A stretch of 64,000 nucleotides of DNA from Sialis fuliginosa (Eukaryota; Arthropoda; Insecta; Megaloptera; Sialidae): assembly GCA_961205875.1 (NCBI GenBank), contig OY540813.1:5861001-5925000 (forward strand). The letters are read 5' to 3'. The translations under genes and the position numbers were made by a program. Shown here piece after piece: positions 55,801 through 60,700 of this stretch. The notes beneath the pieces were generated by a model that searched no databases, was not told the origin of the DNA, and saw only the letters and a program-made list of their open reading frames with translations. Each line of letters begins with the position of its first letter. Within the stretch, counting starts at the first letter, position 1.

Positions 55801-57717
55801 TCAGAAAGAACGACATCTGCTGAACGTGCCTCGACAGAGAGAACCACAGCAGATAAACCCGTAGCAGAGCGGTCATTGCCACAAGATGATCGCATTGCGA
55901 TACCTCCCCTTACATATTTATCTAACGGGCGGCCGAGTTTAATGTGCAGTATACCTTTGAGTAAAATAACATATGTGCCAAGCAAACGAAATGCGACGGT
56001 AATTACGCATAACAGTCCTAGTGAGAACAAACATGAGTCGAATAAACGAAAGCGTGATCCAAGTACGAGTTCTGTTTCGTCTATCGGTAGTTTGGCATCG
56101 CACCATAGTCGTAGGCCGGCCAGTTCAAGTGGGTTCGGTAGTACCGGTGCAAATAGTGTGAGTGTGAACTGTAGTGGTAGTGTCTCAGCTAACAGTAATA
56201 CGGACCATGTAAAGCCGAAACACAAACGTAGGAGGGACGATGACAGTATGCATCAGCCACAGCCAACTAACCATGAGCGGATACCACCGTCTCCCCGGCC
56301 TGACTCACCGCCTACTGCGGTTGTGTCTTCTTCTCCTTGGAACGGACCTGCAACTAACTCGCACAAAGTATACTATTCGTACTTCGAGAATACTCCAGAC
56401 GAGTTATCAGAAGGCGATGAAAGGTTTGTTTATACTGATGTGCTTATATAACAGCATTGTGGAAACAAGACCACATTCTATGAATGTATTTTAATGTATT
56501 TTAGGGACCAGCACCAGTACTTATCAGAAGCAAAACGTTTAAAACATGGAGCAGACCGTGAAAGTGATGTGACCGCTCAAGGTATGCAGTACTTGGAGGC
56601 TGTGTTATATTTCTTATTAACGGGATACTCCATGGAACATGGGTGCGGAACAGAAAAGGCCGCTTTTACAATGTATAAAGACACACTTAATTTAATCAAG
56701 TAAGCATTTTCATACTTTACATTCATACATTTATACAACTAAGAAATTAATTCTAATTCTACATTGTTTATTTTTAGATATATTTCCTCAAAGTTCCGAA
56801 GTCAACAAGATAATACACCTCAAGATAGTATTCACAATAAATTAGCTGTGTTAAGGTAAATGTTTTCTTATTTTTTTTTTTAATATTTAATTTCGTATAA
56901 AACAGTTTACTTACTATGTTTTTTATTTTAGTTTACGAACACAGGCTCTAATGTATTTAAAGTTATTTAAAATGAAAAGAAATGAATTGAAAGAATTCCA
57001 AAAATTAATTGCTGATTTTCACCAAAAGGTAAGATACATTCTTAACATTTATCATATCATTCATTTGAAGGGAAATATAATTGTAAGTAATTCTTGCAAA
57101 AATTCTTTAAAAATGTATTAATTTATTTTTTTATATAAATCTAAATATAAATATGCATATACCATGATTATTTTAGATTTCTATATAATATACACACTAA
57201 TACATATTTTTTATTATCATTTATTTATTGCTTGATTTATGCTTATTATTTGCTTGAAAGTACTTTTTTAACATTTATATATCTTTTTGACAGGCAACTC
57301 AAGTAATGGGAGGTCAGGCAACTCCTTGTGCTCTATCGCCGACTCCATCTCCGGCCGGTTCGGTGGGCAGTCAGTCGTCGGGTTACAGTAGCGGAGAGAG
57401 AGCACCTGATGCTATGGGCCCCTGCATGCCTGTGCCGTTAGCCGTGTTCAATGCTATGCAGAAACAGGGCACTCATCATGGCTACCTCGTGTCGTGTCAT
57501 GAACTCTGGGAACAAGCTGACACGCTCGTAATTAAGGGCAAACATAGAGGTAAGTCAAACAGTGTTTTAAGACTGAGATCCATAGCTAACTGATGTTGTT
57601 ATTTCAGATTTCTTTATCGAGCTGGACCGGGTGTGTAAACCATTAACGCTACACAGTTCTCTGAGCGACCTAGTGCGATACGTCCGTGCAGGCATCCAGA
57701 GACTAAAGGAGATGTGA
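7580..57717 (+). CDS. lilli: lilliputian / AF4-FMR2 (AFF) family member, 13 exons, 5'-partial
   Basis: AFF proteins are nuclear scaffolds of the super elongation complex; they hold P-TEFb, ELL and AF9/ENL (YEATS) proteins and release paused RNA polymerase II. The coding exons read 7580-7803, 9911-10069, 12502-12694, 18282-18377, 25899-25947, 54130-54163, 54286-54378, 54465-56423, 56505-56699, 56778-56855, 56932-57028, 57294-57549 and 57608-57717. All borders are AG/GT, the phases agree at every junction, and the total of 3543 nt gives 1180 residues and TGA. In order: N-terminal AFF segment (about 1-45), ELL-binding element (about 185-215), acidic [15 protein letters not shown] (252-266), Ser/Asp-rich region (about 300-330), three AT-hooks (506-556), AF9/ENL-motif region (about 765-795), C-terminal homology domain (about 918-1180). 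The initiator exon lies before the window. Identification rests on family motifs recognised by eye. Confidence 0.93.
8743..9265. mobile_element. Long inverted repeat (foldback), about 520 bp
   Basis: The left arm (about 8743-8960) holds CCTAACCTAAAAGTACTAAAATGACGATTTTGGC-type sequence, ACCAAGTAGG and TTTTACTGTACGATTTTTTT. The right arm (about 9050-9265) is its reverse complement with scattered changes. The outer ends GCTGAAA..AATCCGTT / AACGGATTTGCTTTCAGC also pair. Confidence 0.75.
9521..9742. mobile_element. hAT-like MITE, 222 bp
   Basis: The ends are TAGGGTGACCAGGTTT and AAATCTGGTCACCCTA. The flanking 8-mers CATACTAC and CATACTTC differ at one base, as expected of an aged 8-bp hAT target duplication. 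Interior without coding content. Confidence 0.75.
9911..10069 (+). CDS. lilli: lilli exon: His/Gln/Ser-rich linker
   Basis: The acceptor AAATATACAG and the donor CACAG|GTACAG give phase 2 in and phase 2 out. The frame reads [20 protein letters not shown] and then a Gly/Pro-rich stretch ending HGTSNNHR. It is a low-complexity linker with no recognised domain. The longest open frame here (from 10000) is not the coding frame; the spliced frame is fixed by the phases of the exons on both sides. Confidence 0.85.
10158..10435 (+). repeat. Repeat family R, copy 2 (5'-truncated)
   Basis: It runs from GTTAATTTATTACTTTTTGC through AGTAAATATGGAGACTGTAA to TTTTAGGACGAGAATAGAAC, matching copies 1 and 3. 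It lacks the first 140 bases or so. Confidence 0.75.
12052..12252. mobile_element. Short TIR element, about 200 bp
   Basis: TTAGGGCTGCCGAGACGAGA on the left pairs with TCTCGTCTCGTGCGCAGCCCTAA on the right. Possible flanking AATTTAAA/AATTGAAA would be a degraded 8-bp duplication. Confidence 0.6.
12287..12407. repeat. Inverted pair CGTAACTCGGGGTATGG
   Basis: CGTAACTCGGGGTATGG at 12287-12303 and its exact reverse complement at 12391-12407 enclose an AT-rich loop. It is a likely small MITE or the centre of a larger foldback. Confidence 0.6.
12502..12694 (+). CDS. lilli: lilli exon: linker and first half of ELL-binding element
   Basis: The acceptor is TTGTTTTGCAG and the donor AAG|GTCCGA. The exon reads [18 protein letters not shown] onward to [12 protein letters not shown] and ends in phase 0. 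The end matches vertebrate AFF (V-EILKEMT...), the short stretch known to bind ELL proteins. The intron interrupts the motif after NILK, and the next exon starts EMTEV. Confidence 0.9.
13520..13794 (-). mobile_element. AAGGTACTGG MITE family, half copy
   Basis: It matches the reverse complement of the left half of the full copy at 36018-36574, ending CCAAGACTGGTGCTAGTACTT. Only one terminus is present. Confidence 0.65.
16201..16482. mobile_element. Inverted repeat (foldback), about 280 bp
   Basis: ACTTTTGAACGTGTGGTCGG with GATTTTAGTTGACGGATTTG and TATAATGACATGTATAATAC on the left are mirrored by GTATTATACATGTCATTATA and CAACTAAAATCAATTCCGAC on the right. The arms are about 90 bases with few mismatches around a 100-base centre. 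Confidence 0.7.
17900..18000 (+). repeat. Interspersed repeat with CCTGTTTTATCGACTAT, copy a
   Basis: CGACCTGTTTTATCGACTAT and CTGTATTACCTAACTATATT match the unit at 25295-25390 and, reversed, 34360-34450. Confidence 0.5.
18282..18377 (+). CDS. lilli: lilli exon: second half of ELL-binding element
   Basis: A 96-nt exon, phase 0 at both ends, after a long T-rich acceptor. It encodes [20 protein letters not shown] and then [12 protein letters not shown]. This parallels the AFF sequence EMT-S-PPPLTAIHTP-..EPSKFPFP, the hydrophobic LTAI segment that packs on the ELL occludin-like domain in the human complex. The intron before it is 5.6 kb and the one after 7.5 kb. Confidence 0.92.
18728..18830 (-). 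repeat. Retroelement-like 3' tail (inverted)
   Basis: On the minus strand it reads the common lepidopteran tail with GAGTTACTTTCGCATTTATA before ATACTAATATAG. The same tail occurs on the plus strand at 22631-22760. Confidence 0.55.
19835..19852 (+). repeat. (TG)9 microsatellite
   Basis: Nine TG units in a GC-richer patch (19740-19890) of otherwise AT-rich intron. Confidence 0.85.
20116..20382 (+). mobile_element. AAGGTACTGG MITE family, half copy
   Basis: It matches the right half of the 36018-36574 copy (AGTACTTATCATTTTGTAAT, CATTACTGGAGAAAAAA, ACTGGTGCCAGTACCT) and is followed by TA. The left half is missing. Confidence 0.7.
21314..21332 (+). repeat. G homopolymer, 19 bases
   Basis: An uninterrupted run of 19 G. 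A second run of 16 G is at 32652-32667 and an 11-C run at 8721-8731. The lengths may be inexact in the assembly. Confidence 0.8.
22194..22430. mobile_element. TCCGGTATTGT MITE family, diverged copy
   Basis: It starts TTATATCCGGTATTATTAAA and GCAAACGCTATAACTG and has AATACCCTGCAGATAGTATT at the other end, as in the better copies at 27774, 36586 and 42283. Confidence 0.5.
22631..22760 (+). repeat. Retroelement-like 3' tail
   Basis: It reads AAATTTCATCAAGATCGGTT, CAGCAGTTTAGCCG, AACAAACAGACAGACAGA and GAGTTACTTTCGTATGAATA. It is the recurrent end of a non-LTR or SINE-like family in Lepidoptera. No coding part of the element remains. Confidence 0.55.
23440..23670. promoter_or_regulatory. GT/GAGA-rich and CT-rich tract in a lilli intron
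   Basis: GTGGGTGGGTGTGAGAGAGT is followed after about 120 bases by CTCTCTCTCTGTCTC and CTTTCTCTCTCT. The flank GTGTGGCGGGGTAACGAC is GC-richer than the intron. GAGA-factor-type sites cluster in such tracts, but a plain microsatellite is an equally good explanation. Confidence 0.25.
24099..24390. mobile_element. TIR element, about 290 bp
   Basis: ATAGTTCAATAGTGCGTCCA continues GCTTTCCTAGC.. CTTCCCGTAGGAGATAGAAA on the left. The right end mirrors it: TTTCTATCTCCTACGGGAAG to TGCGCACT-type GGACGCACTATTTAACTAT. The terminal repeats are about 55 bases. The centre includes AGGGTGTTCCATTTTT. Confidence 0.7.
25290..25390 (+). repeat. Interspersed repeat with CCTGTTTTATCGACTAT, copy b
   Basis: AAACTAAAAACCTGTTTTAT and TATGTATTACCTAACCTAAA match copies a and c. 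Confidence 0.55.
25899..25947 (+). CDS. lilli: lilli exon: short Pro-rich exon
   Basis: A 49-nt exon with acceptor CTTTTTCAG and donor AAAC|GTGAGT. It reads [16 protein letters not shown] and leaves one base (phase 1). It joins to the exon at 54130 across a 28.2 kb intron, keeping the frame (split Arg codon C|GA). No domain is recognised; it is placed by splice signals, frame and codon content. Confidence 0.82.
27774..28062. mobile_element. TCCGGTATTGT MITE family, copy
   Basis: TCTAGAGCAAAAGCTAAGCT on the left mirrors AACTTAGTTATTGCTCTA and AGAGCAAATTCTTTATAACA on the right. TTGTCATTTATATTTAATATCCTGCAGATAACG is shared with the copy at 42283-42558. Confidence 0.6.
28319..28561 (+). repeat. 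SINE-like repeat, longer copy
   Basis: The head CCCGCGGCTTCGCTCGTGTG is followed by ACTATTATCGTCACTGCTTA, CACGTAAATCGGATAAGTGG and a GGACAGACAGACAAACG tail ending in AATATAGATA. The copy at 39266-39468 shares everything after the head. Confidence 0.65.
28563..28811. mobile_element. AAGGTACTGG MITE family, internally deleted copy
   Basis: Flanked by TA at 28561-28562 and 28812-28813, with ends AGGTACTGGCACCAGT and GTGCCAGTACCT. Only about 249 bases are present against 557 in the full copy. It abuts the end of the SINE-like unit at 28319-28561. Confidence 0.75.
28870..29090 (+). promoter_or_regulatory. GC/CpG-rich segment in the large lilli intron
   Basis: A sharply GC-rich block (GGGCGCGCGC at about 28950, CCCCGCCCGCTCGCCCG at about 29020) stands in AT-rich intron. 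GAATATGGCCGAG at about 28890 resembles a Pho/YY1 site. An 81-codon frame starts at 28895 ([10 protein letters not shown]) and has no donor in phase with the exon at 54130 that I could find. It could be a non-coding first exon, an enhancer or a Polycomb response-type element. Confidence 0.35.
31186..31565 (+). repeat. Repeat family R, copy 3
   Basis: An uninterrupted copy: TTTAAATAAACTGAAAACTT to AGTAAATATGGAGACTGTAA to GTAAATACGCAAATTTTTTT and GGACGAAAATAGAACACATT. It is the reference for the site where copy 1 was broken. Confidence 0.75.
31908..32617. mobile_element. hAT-like non-autonomous element, 710 bp
   Basis: It is flanked by perfect 8-bp duplications GTTTAGTA (31900-31907 and 32618-32625). 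The ends are CAGGCGTGGGCAAA and TTTGACCACCCCTA. There is no open frame for a transposase. Confidence 0.8.
33455..33857 (-). mobile_element. AAGGTACTGG MITE family, inverted copy
   Basis: It starts AAGGTACTGGCACCAGTTAT and ends GATAGTACCTT. The order of the internal blocks is the reverse complement of the 36018 copy. TA flanks both ends. Confidence 0.75.
34360..34450 (-). repeat. Interspersed repeat with CCTGTTTTATCGACTAT, copy c (inverted)
   Basis: The reverse complement reads AACTAAAAACCTGTTTTACC, GACTCTCATAACAG and TCTGTATTATC, in the order of copies a and b. Confidence 0.5.
36018..36574 (+). mobile_element. AAGGTACTGG MITE family, full-length copy
   Basis: It has the termini AAGGTACTGGCACCAGT and ACTGGTGCCAGTACCTT, a length of 557 bp and no coding content. 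Five copies in this window share the internal blocks. TA flanking at most copies suggests mobilisation by a Tc1/mariner-type transposase. Confidence 0.8.
36586..36862. mobile_element. TCCGGTATTGT MITE family, copy
   Basis: Left: GTCTGGTATTGTAAAGAATT and GGTAACGCTATCTGCG. Right: GCAGATAGCATTAGCTTAGC and TTTGCTCAAGAGAATTTTTT. It begins about 12 bases after the full AAGGTACTGG MITE ends. Confidence 0.65.
37578..39150. mobile_element. Non-autonomous TIR element, 1.57 kb
   Basis: The left end TACACAGAGAGAAAA continues, after a 21-base insertion, as ATCTTAGAAAAATTACTGTG and CTCT. The right end is AGAGCACAGTAATTTTTCTA, AGATTTTTCTCTCCGTGTA. TA lies at both borders. The interior is AT-rich, has a 22-bp tandem duplication at 37720-37770 (AATTGCTTTTTTACCACGGT) and no transposase. 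Confidence 0.7.
39266..39468 (+). repeat. SINE-like repeat, head-truncated copy
   Basis: ATTTACTATTATCGTCACTG, TTACCTAACGTATCAAAATA, CACGTAAATCGGATAAGTGG and CGGACAGACAGACAGAGAGA match the 28319 copy in order, ending TATATAGATTA. Confidence 0.65.
39845..39887. repeat. Fragment of the 1.57 kb element's end
   Basis: GTGCAGAGCACAGTAA repeats the subterminal sequence at 39107-39123, and the fragment ends CCTTGTGTATA. It is probably a diverged second copy's right terminus. Confidence 0.35.
40990..41038. repeat. hAT-type terminal fragment
   Basis: CGCGGGCCGCACCAAGACTC and CGAGGGCCGCGGGTTGGACA resemble the subterminal GGGCCGCGGGTTGGACA block common in hAT elements. No partner end was identified. 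Confidence 0.35.
42283..42558. mobile_element. TCCGGTATTGT MITE family, best copy
   Basis: TATCCGGTATTGTAAATAAA with CAGCTAACGCTATCTGCTAG on the left is mirrored by CTAGTAGATAGCGTTAGCTG and CAAATTCTTTATAATACTGG on the right. The terminal inverted repeats are about 80 bases. Confidence 0.7.
44330..45070 (+). promoter_or_regulatory. CpG-rich island inside the 28 kb lilli intron, promoter candidate
   Basis: In otherwise AT-rich intron DNA, 44430-44660 is GC- and CpG-rich (for example CGCGCGCGCTTCACGTCTTC), with a second GC-rich patch at 44960-45180. An RFX X-box-like palindrome is at 44443-44456. The island ends at a possible first exon with a start codon and a GTTAGT donor. Sharp islands like this in insect introns often mark alternative promoters. 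No TATA box was identified at a fitting distance. The minus-strand open frame at 44364-44654 is taken as a by-product of the composition. Confidence 0.45.
44443..44456 (+). promoter_or_regulatory. RFX X-box-like palindrome
   Basis: GTTGCCACGGTAAC is an inverted pair (GTTGCC / GGTAAC) with a 2-base spacer and one mismatch, as in the canonical X-box GTTGCCATGGCAAC bound by RFX factors. It sits at the upstream edge of the CpG-rich island. Confidence 0.4.
45071..45191 (+). CDS. Possible alternative first coding exon of lilli
   Basis: ATG at 45071 (context GTGACATGG) opens 40 codons, [20 protein letters not shown] followed by [20 protein letters not shown]. One base is left before the donor G|GTTAGT at 45192. 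An in-frame stop lies 12 bases upstream (45059-45061), and a two-codon upstream ORF (ATGTGA) at 45064. The leftover base puts it in phase with the exon at 54130. The product would lack the N-terminal AFF segment and the ELL-binding element but keep the acidic region, AT-hooks and C-terminal domain. Without splicing, the frame stops two codons past the donor. The peptide has no recognised relative, so this rests on position, phase and context. Confidence 0.3.
46480..46945 (+). repeat. Retroelement-like fragment with GATGAGTCAGTC-type tail
   Basis: It contains TGCCAAGTTTCATTCGAGTA and ends TTGGCTCTGCGATGATGAAT, CAGTCGGTCAGGACATGTTA, TATGTATATAGATT. It is the type of 3' end shared by RTE-like or SINE families in Lepidoptera. 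Frames here (46482-46697) are by-products. Confidence 0.45.
48463..48662. mobile_element. MITE nested in the hAT-like element, about 200 bp
   Basis: TTATAGCCATAGACATAGAG with CATGGACCGCGCATTC on the left is mirrored by GATGCGTAGTCCATTCTCTA and TGTCTATGATTATA on the right. Confidence 0.7.
48672..48785. mobile_element. Perfect foldback element, 114 bp, nested in the hAT-like element
   Basis: TATACTCTGTTTCATTTAAG with TTTGCAG and TTTTTTGACGGTACGA on the left is mirrored by TCGTACCGTCAAAAA and CTGCAAACTTAAATGAAACA on the right. Almost the whole element is a hairpin of about 54-base arms. Confidence 0.75.
49818..49882. repeat. hAT-type terminal fragment
   Basis: ATGGGCCGGATATAAACCCT, GGGCCGGATACGGCTCGCAG and GCCGTAGTTAAGAGACTGCTG resemble the 3' end of hAT elements (GGGCCG...CCGTAGTTTGAGGACC). 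The left end was not found. Confidence 0.4.
51045..51345. repeat. Lepidopteran interspersed repeat fragment
   Basis: TATAGGGTCCTTCTCGTTGA and CCTAGAATCTTGAAA are followed by GGTACGGAACCCCCGGGGCG and CAAGTCCTACTCGCACTTGT, a block I know as frequent in moth and butterfly genomes. It ends in a T run. Confidence 0.5.
54130..54163 (+). CDS. lilli: lilli microexon (34 nt)
   Basis: The acceptor GTGTTTCAG and the donor TGG|GTAAGT bound a 34-nt exon in phase 1 to phase 2. It adds [11 protein letters not shown]-like residues (read here as [12 protein letters not shown]) just before the acidic DLEHDL motif. Its length is not a multiple of three, so skipping it alone would break the frame. It is also the first exon a transcript starting from the internal island near 45 kb would splice to. 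Confidence 0.8.
54286..54378 (+). CDS. lilli: lilli exon: acidic AFF motif
   Basis: The acceptor is TTGTTACAG and the donor AACC|GTAAGT. The exon reads [20 protein letters not shown] and then [11 protein letters not shown]. It is the counterpart of the vertebrate LEDDLQLSDSEDSD motif at the start of the AFF serine/acidic transactivation region, which makes it a strong family marker. Confidence 0.92.
54465..56423 (+). CDS. lilli: lilli large exon: Ser-rich region, AT-hooks, AF9/ENL-motif region
   Basis: The 1959-nt exon runs from acceptor CAATTTATAG to donor AAAG|GTTTGT. It starts [16 protein letters not shown] Ser/Asp tract ([20 protein letters not shown]) is followed by DRWNLSAF, the counterpart of KWQLDNWL in vertebrates. 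Three AT-hooks follow: GRPRK at 55132, RGRPP at 55201 and RGRPP at 55273, separated by S-x-S-D-T-E blocks that suit CK2. A Gly-Lys repeat is at 55738-55785, and an AF9/ENL-type segment ([17 protein letters not shown]) at 55933-55980. Basic nuclear-localisation-like patches include KRKR and KHKRRR. It ends with the start of the C-terminal homology domain, [19 protein letters not shown]. Confidence 0.95.
56505..56699 (+). CDS. lilli: lilli exon: C-terminal homology domain, part 1
   Basis: The acceptor is TGTATTTTAG and the donor CAA|GTAAGC. It encodes [20 protein letters not shown] followed by [16 protein letters not shown] and later [16 protein letters not shown]. This matches the AFF C-terminal homology domain (H-REAKKMKHKAD...K-F-YLEAVLSFIECG...YSETVDLIK). 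The domain is an all-helical fold through which AFF proteins dimerise. The first 18 bases repeat the flanking donor region closely, but the phases leave one choice. Confidence 0.95.
56778..56855 (+). CDS. lilli: lilli exon: C-terminal homology domain, part 2
   Basis: A 78-nt exon between TTATTTTTAG and AG|GTAAAT. It reads [20 protein letters not shown] and KLAVL. It matches the AFF stretch I-SLKSF-D-..P-..KLAVLC-RC, so the gene keeps the helices of the domain core. Phase 2 in, phase 2 out. Confidence 0.93.
56932..57028 (+). CDS. lilli: lilli exon: C-terminal homology domain, part 3
   Basis: A 97-nt exon between TTTATTTTAG and AAG|GTAAGA. It reads [20 protein letters not shown] and then [12 protein letters not shown]. 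It corresponds to the vertebrate RCQSLLNMRMFRCKK-IA-KYS-TL--HF helices. It ends in phase 0. Confidence 0.93.
57294..57549 (+). CDS. lilli: lilli exon: Ser/Pro loop and last helices of the C-terminal domain
   Basis: After TTTTTGACAG the exon reads [20 protein letters not shown] and then [15 protein letters not shown]. This is the conserved Ser/Pro loop of AFF proteins ([15 protein letters not shown] is close to the vertebrate SPMPSPASSVGSQSS). It continues [20 protein letters not shown] and [13 protein letters not shown]. The donor is AGAG|GTAAGT, in phase 1. Reading through the donor gives a short extension ending at 57593 that is not the spliced product. Confidence 0.94.
57608..57717 (+). 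CDS. lilli: lilli last coding exon and stop
   Basis: After a 58-base intron ending TTATTTCAG the exon reads [20 protein letters not shown] and [16 protein letters not shown], then TGA. It is the AFF C-terminus (EFF-ELD--C-PL-L-SS--DLV-YTRQG---LK). Both the stop position and the length match the family closely. Confidence 0.95.
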
Positions 57718-60700
57718 CAAAATGATCCTGTGCTGCTGCCGACGCAAATCGACTCAGTCAATTCCGCAATGTAGTGTCTTCGAGCTCTTATGCATTTTCC
57801 GTACGATTTGGATAGTAATTAACAAAGACAAACGGGTATATTTGTACGTAACCTCAATGTACAAGATGGTCGTTGCCTATTTTATTTTGCAGTAGGTAAT
57901 GTTCAATTTGTATTTTTATGTAAGTTTTGGTTCCTGGTTAACTTGATGTTTTCAAATAATGATAAAAAGTACTAATAAATCAAAAATAAAAAATCTGTAA
58001 ATAATTGAGTTTTTATAACGCATCCTAGTCTGAGAAACTGAAATGGTGGATACACAAGTCGGTCATGTAATTTCGGGAGTGGATTGCATTTCTTAAACGA
58101 TAAGTTCTAAAATTGAAAGCGATTGTTGAATCGTACGTGCCAGATGAATTAAGAAATTGCTTATTTTTAAACAGTGTGCGAAATATAATAAATAATAAAG
58201 TAGGTAACCCTGAATTTGTATATTTTTGTAAATAATTCATAAACATGCTGAAAATGTACAATTTTGCTATATAAATAAAAAGTAGTACCAAATCGGTTTT
58301 ATCTGACATTGTAAATTTATACTCGCTTGCGTACGTTCTTACTGCAGTGATAATTGATGATTTGGTAAAAACTGAATTACTCTACTGTTATAACTGTAGC
58401 GAGTATTTATAAGGCAGCTCTTACACTGGAAATATGAATAAAACACGATTAGCAAAATGCGTTATAGTAAATATGTTGTAGACGTTGCAAAACTATATAC
58501 ATAAAACTAAAAGATACAATGCTACTATATTCTTCTACCTATGAATATGACAAGCGGAGATGTTATAGACATTCGTTAAAATAAAAGTTAATACTCGAAA
58601 AATACAAAAAAATATAATAAAAAATATTTAGTTTAATGAAATTTACGATTTATGTATTTGCAAATTGTTTTTTATATTTTGTGTTTTTAGTGTAAAAGCC
58701 ACCTAACGAGTACCAGGAGTTCTTGAGAATTTCAGATACTCATCGAGTTTTATATATTTCTGTGCTTAGAGCTTTGTTAACTTATTAAGTAAAGTATTTT
58801 ATTTAACTTATAACTTAACCACAAACAGAGTTCACAATTGTGTATATTATTTTTAATACGATCGATAGATCGTTATGAATTTCTTTATTGGTGGGAAGAT
58901 TAAATATTGTTACCTTACTCTAATGTCCTTGATATGATATTTTTTTATTTATTGATAGAGAATACGTTAGTTAATAATATGATGAATATCTGAAATTTAA
59001 AATTTTCGGCGGTGTTCACAAATTTTATATGTATAAATGTATATATATACACAAATAGAGTTGTATATATATATATGTTACACAGTAATTGAAGCTGTTT
59101 ACTTAAAAAATGTGAATTGTTGTATTTTTAGCTTTATTTATTTATTTATTTATATATTGTCGACTGCATTCGGCCATAGCCAATATATATATATATATTT
59201 GTATTTGATTTTTTATTGTTTTTGTTTTATTTATATTAATAATAATGTTACTATATACAACTAGAAAATAATTTTTTGTTATAAATAAATATTTCATTTA
59301 ACCTTTTGGATCCTGATAGCAAATAATATATTCTACAAATTAATTATTTTTGTTGTTATTAATTTCTATATCAAATATTGTTTTTAATAAATAAGGACTC
59401 AAGGGGTCAAATTGAAAATAAAAATAATATAAAAATATTGTAAATAATTTTAATTTAATGCAATAAACAATCAATATAGAAAAAATATATCTTATTGATA
59501 TTTTAGGGAATTATCATAAGCCTATAAATGAATGCAGTATCTTAATAAAATTAATCAAAATGGAGAAAGACACTCTTAAGTGTGCATAGATTACAAGAAA
59601 ATAATAATATAAAAAATTCTAACAATTGTGAGCACCAAAATATAAAATAATTTTCATATATTATAACTTGTTTCTATTTTATATTGTTTCTTTTTTTAAT
59701 TGTTTATATATTATTGGAATTTTGTAGAAAGATTTAATGTATACATTACTCAAGCAGAGGTTTGGTTACAAAATAAAATTTAGAACTAAAGTAAATCGAA
59801 CCGCAGTTCAAATGATTCCTAAAAAGATTCAGCGGTGATGAGTTTCTTTTGCATTGTCACATCGTGCTTTACAACTATAAATAATTATTTTGTTTGTAAA
59901 AATAATTATAATAGTAGTAGATGAAAAATACATTTGATATTTAAATGTGAATTTTATTTAGCAGCTTAAATAATATTCTTGATTATTTTTTAAATTTGAT
60001 TGTTATTATTTGTTCTGCTACTATTATAAAAATATACTTAAAATCTAAATAATTATGTATTCAATACAGAAAATAATGTGATTTTCTTGAATGCCTAACG
60101 AATAAATTCTAAAAGTTTTGATTTTTATATGTATCGAATAACACTAATTTTTGCCTGATGTTAAAAATATATGTTAAGTGTTTTTATATCATAAAATATA
60201 ACAATAAGCAATAAAGAGTAATTCTATGTCACTTTATGTAACTGAGCGAGAGCCGTTGAATCATTACCATTCATAACTAATAAGAACTGCTATGTTTGAT
60301 GTATGTCTTATATACTTTGTTTACTTATGTTTATAACTAAATCTAAATTCAAATATGGTTTTCTATACATTGGGACCAACAATGGTATAATTTATTTTCA
60401 TCTGCGTATCGTATTATGTTAATAATTGTATACGATTCTGTTATAACAGACTACTGTTTACGGAAATCTGGTTTCTACGATATGCTGAAAATTATGAAGG
60501 ACGTTATTGTTATTAATTTATTTTATATTTATTTGTATAAAATTCTATTTATTTTGTTATTTAAAAATTCTTGCCTTTTGACTGTAAATATATAATATTA
60601 TATATATAAAAAACTTATTGTTTATTTAAAAATAATAAAAAAGTAAAAATATAATTTTAAAGTCTTGAGTATTCTAAAATTGTATATTTACAGGAAATTA

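Noticed and set aside
55731-56225. 164-codon minus-strand frame opposite the large lilli exon
   Set aside because: Same reason; its proline run mirrors the Gly-Lys repeat on the plus strand.
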